The position numbers and the translations under genes are program-made. A model generated the notes under the pieces. The model worked only from the letters and a program-made list of their open reading frames with translations, did not search any database and had not been told where the DNA came from. DNA of 64,000 bases from Strigops habroptila (taxonomy: Eukaryota > Chordata > Aves > Psittaciformes > Psittacidae), in assembly GCF_004027225.2 (NCBI RefSeq), contig NC_044277.2, positions 90,284,283 to 90,348,282 on the forward strand, in the 5' to 3' direction. Shown piece by piece: positions 51,001 through 59,856 of the stretch (positions are counted from its first letter, which is position 1; every line of letters begins with the position of its first letter).

Positions 51001-54000
51001 TTTCCCATATTTTGTATTTCATAATAGGCGATCTGTAAAGAAGACTTTAAAATTTAAGTTAGCCCTTTTTTGTATATTTGTGCTTTAAGAAAGGCTTTTT
51101 TTTTTTTTTTTTATTGCAGCTGTGTGTCAACAGTCAACAGTGTTCAGATTAGGCCATGGAAGAACCTTTCTTTAAGTGTACAGAAAATATATTTATTTTC
51201 CAGAGGTGAGTCTAAGCTAGTTGGTAACTTTGAGCCCTCCAGTGCTGCATCCAGAGTCCTCAAATGCTTACTTTTTTTTTCCCTTCTCATTATTACTTCC
51301 AAAGTTTAATACTACCAGCTTCTGTTGGCAGCTGCCAAACTGTTCTTTTAGCACTGCCTATCTCCATCTCTCCTTGCAGAAAGTATTTCATATTTGTTAC
51401 CAGTTTTACTCTTAAACTTGCAGTATAACCGACTGCATCTTAATCCAATGTTTTGCAAGCACTTTCTGATTGGCAGTAGAGACCATCAGTGAGATCTTTC
51501 TCTATGATCACTACCATTCAGGTCCCTCTAGTATTCTGATATTTTCAGGCTTCAAAGGTCTCCTCCTACCTAACTACAGAGAGACATTTATTCTGGTCTC
51601 CTTTTCTTCGACTGTAGCTTTTCAACATAGTGGTGTAACAAGTGTTTGATTTGTTTGTCAAGAGTACGGGTTGTGCCACTTCAACTCACTGCTGTGCAAC
51701 AGCAGGACTACGACCCAGGGAGACAGATCTGCAGAACTGTCCGGTTAGCTTCATTAGCACAGAAGCTCAGACACATTTGTGTGCTTCCAAAGTGACCTAA
51801 TTGGTATTTGGCTTTTATTCCTCTTGGATAGCACATAAATTCTCAATCTAACAGCCAGTATTAGCTGTAGCAATTTTGTGCTTTGTGGAAAAAAAAATCA
51901 GTGAAGACCAAACCATAACCCCACATCACAGATTACTAGTTTAGTCATTTGTGGGTTTATTTTGAAATCCAAACTCGGAGGGAGGGCAAATGGAGAGAAA
52001 AGTGAAAGACAAATAGCTTTCAAGCAGTGGAGAAATCCAGAGCCTGATGTGAACTGCATGCATCAGTCTACAGCACTGCAGAATCACACACAATGATTTC
52101 AGCCAGGACTCTGGCCAGCTTTTAATTGGACTTGAATACTCTATGTATTGTTTTCCAGTCCAGTCCAGCTCTCCATGGGCAGTATATTCAGCAGAAGAAG
52201 GCTCCTTCTGATTTAGGCACACAGGCAACATCCCCCACTTAATCAACAAGAACAATTACACTAATGAACTGTTTTCAACCTTTTGATTTACTACTCTTCA
52301 ATCTCTGCTGCTGTGATCGTCGTCCATGTCAGTGGAGTCCAGGGCATTCCAGGTAGCAAAGTTCTGTCAGAAGATAGTGTTGTGCTACAATTGTTTTGTT
52401 CACAACATCTGAGATCTGACAAGTCTATGCTAAGTAGGTTTCACATGGGGTATGTCCCAGGACAGGGATGTTAGATGGTACAGGCTTCCAGCTTTGGACA
52501 TTCATGTGGTTCACCTGAGATCTCCCCAGAGGCAAACTGTAAGACTGCTAACTCTTTAGGTTAGCCCTGGAGACTGCTAACTTTCAGAATTCAAAAATCA
52601 TTGGTTGTGGTCTGATTTAGACCAAAGTAAAATTAGAAAAATTGAAATAACCTGTGAACCAAAAAGCGCTGCTTTTCAGTCAGCTATATCCTCAGTGCTT
52701 TCCCTTTTAGAAGATGATGTGCAGTCCAGAAATCCTGGGGAACAATTGTGTGGCACAGAGAAAGGAGTGCACTGTTTTGGATTTGTGTTCAGCAGAAACA
52801 ATGAATATGAAAATGGGAAAGGGAGTGTCCCATCAGCATAGCTCAGTGGGATCTGACATGCTGCAGTTTGAATATGAATGCTGCTACAGGGATTGAAAAC
52901 TAGCCTGGGTGATTTTAGGGCATTATTTTAGGGCACAGCAGAATTCCAGTAAGAGTCCATAGGATCCCCAGAATTGCTTAGCAGGTATGTCAGATGAGGA
53001 GCTATACAAAATACAGAGTATCATCTTCAATAATGTCTTCCTTATGGGGTAATGCTGTTCTTAGTACAAGTATAGATGTACCGGAGTAAATGACTCCAAG
53101 AAGCCTTTGCTTACTGGAGTCTGGTTCTTGCACAGAATATGAACTGCTGGAGAGTCTGTGCCTCGTGGTGTTGATGTGAGCCAGTCTAGAGGTGTGCAGT
53201 AATGTGTGCAGTAATGTGCATTTCTGGCTCTATTTCTTTTCCGTACAGGCTGGGAGATGTAGCACTGATCGTGGCTCTTCTGTATTCCCTGGATCCCTAG
53301 GTGTCTCCAGGCCTTCTTATGGCTGAAGGCACTGGCCCTGGGGCAGAACTGAATCTCAAACGCATCTATCTTTACATTGCAGGGGCTATTGACCTGGGAG
53401 TTTTGGCAAACACAAGTGAGGAAAGAGAAATGGTACAAGGATACCTACAGAAGTTTGTAGGAAAGACACTGAGGTGCTGTAGCATGTCTGAAGAAGGGCA
53501 ACGAAGCTTTTGAAGGGTCTGGAGCACAAGTCTGAGGAGGAGCAGCTGAGGGAACTGGGGTTGTTTAGTCTGGAGAAGAGAAGGCTCAGGGGGACCTTAT
53601 CGCTCTCTACAACTACCTGAAAGGAGGTTGCAGTGAGGTTGGTGTCAATCTCTTCTCCCAGGTAACAAGCAATAGGACAGGGGGAAATGGCCTCAAGTTG
53701 CGCCAGGGGAGGTTTAGACTGGATATTAGGAAAAATTCCTTCACCAAAAGGGTTGTCAAGCATTGGAACACGCTGCCCTGGGAAGTGGTTGAGTCACCAT
53801 CCCTGGAGGCATTTAAAAGACATGTAGATGTGGCACTAACCACATGGTTTAGTGGTGGACTTGGCAGTGTTAAGTTTATGGTTGGACTTGATGATCTTAA
53901 AGGTCTTTTCCAACCTATATGATTCTATGATCAGAAGATATCATGAACTTGAGGCTGGTTAAATGCAGCTGAGTGCCTTTGAGACAAAATTGAGAGATGA

Positions 54001-57000
54001 CAGGTGTCAGGGGGCTGTCTGGACCTGAAACTGAGCAAGAGTTTGCAACAATATCCAAAAATGAGCCTGTGAACACTCTAAGGCAGCAGGCTAGCAACTG
54101 AAAAATGTCAGTTGGTCCATCACTGTGTCTGTGACCACATGTCATATGCAGTTGTAGGCTTGCTGATAACAGAAATATGTTAACAGTTTGGCAAGATTTC
54201 AGAGAAAAGGAGGGGGGAAGGGGGTCCCTTTGGAGCTCAGGACTCTCAGGCTCTGTCCATGTCACTCTTGGCACCTTCTGTAAGACCAGAGGACCTTAAA
54301 AGGGCTAGACCAAATTCTTCCTTAAGCTATTTCTAGATATAGAGGTGCAGGTTTGCAGCAGTCAACCGAGTAGAGCGGCAACAAAACTTGGCTCAAACTC
54401 TTTTGCTTAAGTAAGTAATAAATTAACAATGTGAGGAGTATCCTGCTCTTCATATTTTTGGAAAACAGTAAGGGTGGTCCTAGTAAATATGAGGAAAAGG
54501 AATGACATAAACAAGTCAAGGTAATTAGAAAACAAATGCTGCTAGGATGCAGAATAAGAAGTGTCAGGAGTCCTGTTATTGAAGTACTTTAATAATAGAA
54601 GAGAGCAAAAAATGAACAATTTTATACTGACAGAGAGCAGGGAACTGTAAATCTTCATCTTTGATTTCTATATAAAAATTCTGAGAATGAATCCTTTATT
54701 CAAAGAAATTGCCACAACTATTCTACTCCTACAATAGATTTTTTGCTTGGCTATAAAAAATTAAAAGCCTCAGGATTTGTTCTCATGGCTCGAAGTCTAA
54801 CTTCAAACGCAGTTTCTTGGGTTTCAGTGGGGTTTTTTTCCCTTTTTCTAGGAAAAAAAGGGAAAGCTCTCCTTTACCTCTCACTTTCTTCCACCCCTCT
54901 CCTCCCACCTGTGTGTTGAATCTGGATATTTAAGATAGGTATTTAATTGGAATGTTTGTCTGCACAATGTTAGTAATTAAATCCATGAGCTCTGGCAGTC
55001 ATGTGAACTCAGCATTATTTTTTAATAAGAAATTACATACTCATTTATAGTCTGAATTGCATCTGTCATTTAAATCTGTTTGTAGGACTTCTTACCACAA
55101 GTGTGCTCATCTGGATATGCTTATATTGATTCACTGAAAAACTTACCTCATTAACTGGTTCCCAGTATGGGAACAATGGATCACTCACGCCCTCAAGCAA
55201 CCCTCAAAATTGTTTGAACTCTTAAAGTGAAATGAAACAACTCATAAAGTCAGTATGTAAGTTACCATTCACAAAGACTTCAGTGCAGTGACTCCGAGCA
55301 GTGATCTTGTACGTTAGTATTCATGACCCTAAATTAAACAGATAAATTCGCTCAAGAACACTAATAACTTTTAAAATCATTATTCAATAAAATAATATTG
55401 TTTCAATCAGAATTGTATGTGGCTTAGAGTATGTGGAATAGAAAATCAGATCCCAACTGTTTCATAGAGTTTTGTGAAGGTTTATGTTAAAATCCATGTT
55501 CTGAATTGCTCAAGCAACATGTAAATGTATGGTCTCAAAACACCTTTTTAAACAACTTCTCACAGAATACAGCAATATCCTAATTTATTTTCCTTTTCCA
55601 TCTTCTCTGTACTATCTATGTATAGTAAACAATTTATAGTAGACATTTTTTGGCTTTAATGTTTGAAGTTTGGCGTCAGAAAATGATTTCTAATAAGTGG
55701 ATGAACTGAAGAATCCCATCTTGCTGAATGAGCCTGTATCCAGCAGTCATTAGCTGGGACATACACAAACAGGAATATCAACCGGTGGTTTTGTCATGTG
55801 ATCTCTTCCACTGCACATACAAATATAGAACATGACCATAAAAAGTAACAGAACATGCTCTCTGCGAAGTAATTTATTGCAGTTGATGCTGGATTGGTAT
55901 GCCAGCTGGAATTACCTTCTCGGCTCCTACTATTTTCACATATACAGATAATACAAGGCTGTGCACTGCAACAGATTCCAAATGAAAAGATATCAACATT
56001 ATTAACAAGAAGCAAAACTCTGCCAAAGCAACTTCAGCAAGCTTTACTGTTTGAAAATGTTTGCTAGTGACTCAGAGCAGGAGTTACAGAGCTAAATGAA
56101 TATTAGGGCTTCAACATTTTCATAGAGGGGAAAAAATACTGCTTTTTGTACGAGATACATTTCTCTCTTTGCTGAGCACAAACCAAAAAAAATCTAAGGA
56201 TTATTATACATATAGGAGCTTTCTTTTTGTTTGAATTCCTTATCCATTAGCTTGTAAGCTGCAAGAGCTGAGCTAATTTATTTTTCCAGGGCATTTTCCC
56301 CTCCCTCTTCTTTTTTTTAAAGGCACCAAGTATGACATCCCAACATGACAGGAACTCAGTAAATCCCCTCAGTCTCCACACCGCTGTCTCTGAATGTCTA
56401 CAAAGCTACTATGCCATAATTGCAACTCGCTGGCTCATTCACAGCTTTACATTATAAAGCAAACAGTCTAGACAGCTGAATGACAGAATTACTCTCTTTT
56501 CTCTTGCATTTATAGATATGCTGTCATCTTCATTTGCTTTTCTCTACTCTGTGCATTCTGGTACACTAATGATTAGCTTTCCTGTTTGGATTCCGCACTG
56601 ACTCCATGGCTCTAGGCTATAAATACAACTAGAACCTAGATGACATCATGTCAACAAGGTCCTGGGGGGTGAGGGGAAGGACCCCTGCTTCTTTCCTTCT
56701 TCTGGGTTAGCTGATGATAACCAGCTTTTTCAAAACGGTTAACCAATGTGGCTTTACAGTAGGGCTTTTTTCCCCACTACGACGGAGATATAAAAAGCCT
56801 AGTGCCTGGAACTATCACTTTCTGCAGTGGAAAATACTGTTCAAGTTGCACAAAATAGGCAGCCTTTAATTATTTTTAAGTCTATCTATAGTATAGCTGA
56901 ATGTACCTGTGCAAAAAATATGTGCAAAGAAGACAAAAGGAATGAATAACAACATATGTTTGCCCATTAAAAATGTGTACACAGCAATCTTTGTTAACAA

Positions 57001-58876
57001 AACTTAAGTAACTGGACTGGGTTGGTCCTTAGTGAGAAAGAAACTTTAGTCTTTAATATTCCTGGTATTTTAACTCTGGAATGATGTGTACACACGTGTC
57101 ATGTGGCATTTCCTCAGTGCTAAAAGATAGTTAAATGATAAAAGTATCCTTTCTTGCCTTTAGCAAGTTGCAGAAATCTATGCAAGCCTGACAACATCCA
57201 ACTAAGAGGTATGGATACATACCTCATACAAGGTTTTTATTATTTACTCCTTTTCTTAATGCTTCCATAACTGTCATTCTGGATTCCTGGAGAATCTCTT
57301 CATACGTATTTTTGTTTGTTTGTTTGTTTTGCTTGTTTTGTTGCTATTTTTAAATGAAAGTTTCTAAACTTGACAGTTCAAAAAATCTTAAAGCCTTGAC
57401 TTGAGGTCAGAAAGTTGTGAGGGTGAAAGCGGGGAGAAGCCATTGCCATTCTCACTTGAAAAGCAGAGAAAATCATACCGATAGCACATCAGCACAGGAG
57501 GCCGAACTGAGCCGTAGCTTCTACTCTTAGCGGAGCTGGGACAATACCAACACTTCGGAACTACGCACTACATTGTGGGCCATCAGAAACTGTTCATTGG
57601 GGAATATTTTACCTATGAGCATGAAGAGTTTTGTGGGCCACTGGGTGCAATTGTATTCACAGACAATATAAATGACTGCCTGAGGCCTGTACCAATGGGA
57701 ATTTTGCCTGTTCTTGGTGAGTCATGACCCACTTTTACTCCCTGAGATTAGGGACAGCTGGAAAAACAACTGATCCCGTCTTGCTTGGAGCTCTATAAAT
57801 CTAAAGTCTTGCCTGGAATATCTGTGGCTTTTTTTTTTTCCTTGACTATCTTTACCATTAAAACATACTGATTAGAAAATCTTTTTATTTGTCTCTAAGA
57901 ACAATAGTGACAGCAAAATTAAAGTAATTTATACCAGTTGCTGAGAGTTCTGATTTGAAAATACAGACTTTCATGCACTATGGAGCGGGGAGCAAGTGGA
58001 AAAAGACACAACTGAAGGCCATATAGCATCCTTGGGGGGCTAGCAAAAAGGTGTTCTATTCCACGGCATTTCCAGCTTCCAGAGAAACACTGCAAGCGAT
58101 GCCTTCATTCTCTGCACACTCCAGAAAGGAAGGTTCGATGGTGGTCCCACAGAAGGGCTACATAATGGCTATTCCCAGGAATGATACAGCGCTATTGGTC
58201 ACAACCTTGTGCCCTCTAGAAACTATAAATGAGATTTCATAACAGCTCCACAGCTTTCCTGAGTTTTCTAGGGGAGGATTTAAATAGTTGCCACTAAAAT
58301 AAGTATATAAATCAACTTGATGTAAATTGTTTTTTCATTTTCTTGGCAATATGCTTTGCCTGCCTTCCAGAATTGGCCTAACCTGGACCTCAGCTTGGAG
58401 AATACTGAGTCTATGGGCCAGTATTGATTTTCCTCTCACTACCTTATCCCCTGACTTCAAAGTCTGTCATATAGGATCCCTGGAGGGCTAGCAAAAAGCT
58501 GTTCTATTCCATGGCATTTCCAGCTTCCAGGGAAACACTGATCCCACTTACAGCCATGAAGTGGAAACCTCCTTTGGTTTCTTCAATGATCTTATGTGTA
58601 TCGGTACAGAAAAGGCTCTTAACTCTGCACCATGGCTTTCTCATTATTACAGCACCATCCTAATAAAACTGAAAGCAAGCCTCTAAGTGCACTGCATAAA
58701 TAAAGAGACAAATAAAAGCAAATGCAGGGATTGATAACATATAGGAGTACAGCCTTTTTAATACATTGCCTCTTGCAACTCTAGGTCACTTTTCTTACCT
58801 CTTGAGGCTCTTGACATTGGGATGCTAACACCAGGAAAGATCTCTGCGCTTGGAAAGCAGCACGTACCATCTCTGC
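23934..58876 (-). CDS. CAP2: CAP2, cyclase-associated actin regulator (residues about 75 to the end, ten coding exons)
   Basis: Gene-level entry: join of complement 58799-58876, 46136-46279, 45817-45902, 43978-44083, 31067-31259, 30045-30220, 28715-28838, 28408-28490, 25600-25740 and 23934-24017 (1,215 bp, 404 residues plus stop). CAP2 works with cofilin to sever filaments and recharge ADP-actin with ATP. It is enriched in heart and skeletal muscle. In order, the exons encode most of the N-terminal helical domain, a P10-G-P3 proline tract (profilin binding), a WH2 motif ([20 protein letters not shown]) and the C-terminal beta-helix CARP domain from about GKKWRVEY to the end EPAEIVG. It is CAP2 rather than CAP1 because of [29 protein letters not shown] and [20 protein letters not shown]. 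All junctions are GT-AG and in phase. The first roughly 75 residues lie beyond base 64000. Confidence 0.96.
24018..25599. other. CAP2 last intron
   Basis: 1.58-kb GT-AG intron. It includes a short C/A-rich stretch near 24423-24450. Nothing else was recognised. Confidence 0.85.
25600..25740 (-). CDS. CAP2: CAP2 coding exon (CARP domain)
   Basis: Follows TTTTATTTTGCAG and ends before GTGAGT, with 47 whole codons. It reads [20 protein letters not shown], then [20 protein letters not shown] and GDY. Confidence 0.97.
25741..28407. other. CAP2 intron
   Basis: 2.67-kb GT-AG intron in AT-rich sequence. No CR1 or exon was recognised. Confidence 0.85.
28408..28490 (-). CDS. CAP2: CAP2 coding exon (CARP domain)
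   Basis: Follows CTTTTATTTTAG and ends before GTAAGT. It reads [20 protein letters not shown] and then SRDIQIQ. CARP beta-helix, the ADP-actin binding surface. Confidence 0.96.
28715..28838 (-). CDS. CAP2: CAP2 coding exon (CARP domain)
   Basis: Follows TTTTGAAATAG and ends before GTGAGT. It reads [20 protein letters not shown] and then [20 protein letters not shown]: regular beta-helix rungs of the CARP repeats. Confidence 0.96.
28839..30044. other. CAP2 intron
   Basis: 1.2-kb GT-AG intron with nothing recognised. Confidence 0.85.
30045..30220 (-). CDS. CAP2: CAP2 coding exon (linker and start of CARP domain)
   Basis: Follows CTGTTTAG and ends before GTGAGT. It contains [19 protein letters not shown], then the Ser/Pro-rich linker [19 protein letters not shown], then [11 protein letters not shown], the first strand of the CARP beta-helix. 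Confidence 0.96.
30221..31066. other. CAP2 intron
   Basis: 846-bp intron with nothing recognised beyond its splice sites. Confidence 0.85.
31067..31259 (-). CDS. CAP2: CAP2 coding exon (poly-proline tract and WH2)
   Basis: Follows CTCAAACAG and ends before GTCAGG, a non-consensus but GT donor. It encodes a Ser-rich linker, ten consecutive prolines, Gly, three prolines, and then the WH2 actin-binding helix. The proline codons are a CCA/CCG mix, seen on the plus strand as a GGTGGC-type repeat at 31171-31200 that could vary in length between individuals. Confidence 0.95.
31724..31756. repeat. Short AT-rich direct repeat
   Basis: ATGTAATACATATG occurs at 31724-31737 and again at 31743-31756. 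Confidence 0.8.
42350..42376. repeat. Inverted repeat, 11-bp perfect stem
   Basis: CCTTGTACAAT, loop ATCTA, ATTGTACAAGG. Confidence 0.9.
42422..42481. repeat. Short direct repeat, two copies
   Basis: CTCTTACATGGTTATC-type units at about 42429-42444 and 42460-42475, with a period near 31 bp, immediately left of a CR1 copy. Confidence 0.75.
42518..42930 (-). mobile_element. CR1 LINE, truncated 3' end
   Basis: Reverse-complement CR1 pointing left, the same direction as CAP2. It shows CTGCCATGGGCAGGAACACC, GACCTTGAACACATCCAGGG, TTCTTCCTTATATTCAATCT and AGCCTTTCTTCATAGGAGAG. About 410 bp, 5'-truncated. Confidence 0.93.
43978..44083 (-). CDS. CAP2: CAP2 coding exon (end of helical domain)
   Basis: Follows CTGTTTTTACAG and ends before GTAAGT. 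It reads [20 protein letters not shown] and then [15 protein letters not shown]. The next exon lies 12.7 kb away. Confidence 0.96.
44084..45816. other. CAP2 intron
   Basis: 1.73-kb GT-AG intron. An AT-only stretch lies at about 45038-45085. Nothing else was recognised. Confidence 0.85.
45817..45902 (-). CDS. CAP2: CAP2 coding exon (helical domain)
   Basis: Follows GATGGTCCTAG and ends before GTATGT. It reads [20 protein letters not shown] and then RVLKDYKH, leaving two bases of a split serine codon. The acceptor pyrimidine tract is modest but the frame is unambiguous. Confidence 0.95.
46136..46279 (-). CDS. CAP2: CAP2 coding exon (helical domain)
   Basis: Follows TTTTTTCCCCAG and ends before GTGAGT, with exactly 48 codons. 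It includes [20 protein letters not shown] and [19 protein letters not shown], the most conserved part of the N-terminal domain in the CAP family. Confidence 0.96.
51096..51112. repeat. Poly-T tract
   Basis: Seventeen consecutive T. It could be an A-tail of a lost element read on the minus strand, but nothing recognisable lies beside it. Confidence 0.9.
53192..53219. repeat. 12-bp tandem repeat
   Basis: GTGTGCAGTAAT twice, followed by a partial third unit. Confidence 0.85.
53475..53931 (+). mobile_element. CR1 LINE, truncated 3' end
   Basis: Sense CR1, antisense to CAP2. It shows GAAGAAGGGCAACGAAGC, AGTCTGGAGAAGAGAAGGCT, TGGATATTAGGAAAAATTCC and GGTCTTTTCCAACCTATATG, then ATTCTATG at the end. 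The variant differs from the other copies in the window in its 3' region (GGTTGGACTTGATGATCTTA), suggesting another CR1 subfamily. Confidence 0.93.
57309..57343. repeat. (GTTT)n microsatellite
   Basis: Four to five GTTT units followed by GCTTGTTTTGTTGC, a slightly degraded simple repeat. Confidence 0.85.
58020..58092. repeat. 73-bp direct repeat, copy A
   Basis: Matches 58468-58540 over 73 bases without gaps, with about six substitutions. It contains GGCTAGCAAAAAG and GGCATTTCCAGCTTCCAG. The sequence beyond both ends is unrelated between copies. Confidence 0.9.
58468..58540. repeat. 73-bp direct repeat, copy B
   Basis: Second copy, 448 bases to the right of copy A and in the same orientation. 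The family is unknown to me. Confidence 0.9.
58799..58876 (-). CDS. CAP2: CAP2 coding exon (helical domain, AEMV...)
   Basis: Follows TTTTGTTACAG and ends before GTAAGA. It encodes 26 residues, [20 protein letters not shown] and then CQEPQE, part of the conserved helical folded domain that binds cofilin-actin. Confidence 0.95.
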
Positions 58877-59813
58877 CTGTAACAAAAGGAGGAATATAAA
58901 TTAAAGCTTAGCCTGTAACCTCCAATACCTCTTCTTGGCAGCTCAAAGTCAAGTGTGACAGCTCAAATCTTTCTTGATGCTTCCCATCTAAATCACAGCA
59001 ACACTGACTGGAAAAAATGTATTACAGTACTGGCTTAGCTATAAATTCTTTTTGAAATCTAAGGTTAAGTTCCCTCTCTTCTTCAGATAGGAAATAAAAT
59101 TAGTTGATATGCAGTCTTTTGGTTATCATTTATAAGATTAGCCGCAGGACTTTTAATTTTAACACTTCAGAAAATGTCTCAGCATTTTAATGGTGGTGTT
59201 TATGCTTTGGTGCATGATAACAATATATTACTGTCAAGAACAGCAACCTGCAAACTTTCTGTTGGACTGTAACTTAGGCTGTACGAAAGTTCAAGAAGAG
59301 TTGGGCTTGGCATATTTGCTGAAGGACTATGCTATAATTCATTCCTTGCCTGTACTCTCTCAGCACACCCTAAGACTAATGGCTATGGGAGATGGTGGGT
59401 GAAGGTTTTTGTACAATATTCCCTCACAGAATTCTAGAATTTGGGTTAAAGCTGCATGTGACAACCTTTTTACATGCTAACAGTGTGGAGGGGAGGTAAA
59501 TCTCTACACTCACAGGTGCTCCCTACTGTTCAAATTTCTGGTTTCTGATGCACGTTGATTAGAATCTCATTGCTGTTTCAGTATCACCTATACCTCATTC
59601 AGGTGGATCAGTAGTGAGTAGGAGAAAGCATTATTGGAATAGAAAAGAACTATTCATAGCTGGTGTATACTGCTAAATAAAACCCAACCCAAACCAAATG
59701 CTGTTAAGTTAATCTAATATGAATAGGTGCATTTATAATCATTTTGTGAAAGGGTGGGGAAACTCATGATGTTTTTCCTTGGGGTTTCTTCAATCTAAAA
59801 AGAAAAGAAGGAA

Positions 59814-59856
59814 ATTTTAGTTGCATCCACAGGCGTATGTGGATGCAACTTAAAAT
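59814..59856. repeat. Inverted repeat, 13-bp perfect stem
   Basis: Left arm AGTTGCATCCACA (59819-59831), loop GGCGTA, right arm TGTGGATGCAACT (59838-59850). Five more pairs follow beyond a single-base bulge. Confidence 0.9.

Larger units (their letters stand above)
46280..58798. other. CAP2 large intron (12.5 kb)
   Basis: The flanking exons join in phase, so no coding exon is missing. It contains a CR1 copy (53475-53931), a 12-bp tandem repeat at 53192-53219, a 17-base T run at 51096-51112, a (GTTT)n tract at 57309-57343, a perfect CArg-type box (48114-48123), a motif cluster at 56440-56830 and a 73-bp duplicated segment at 58020-58540. Confidence 0.8.

Noticed and set aside
53386-53931. Frames of 74-125 codons on both strands
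   Set aside because: They fall in or overlap a truncated CR1 and begin at non-ATG codons or lack any family signature.
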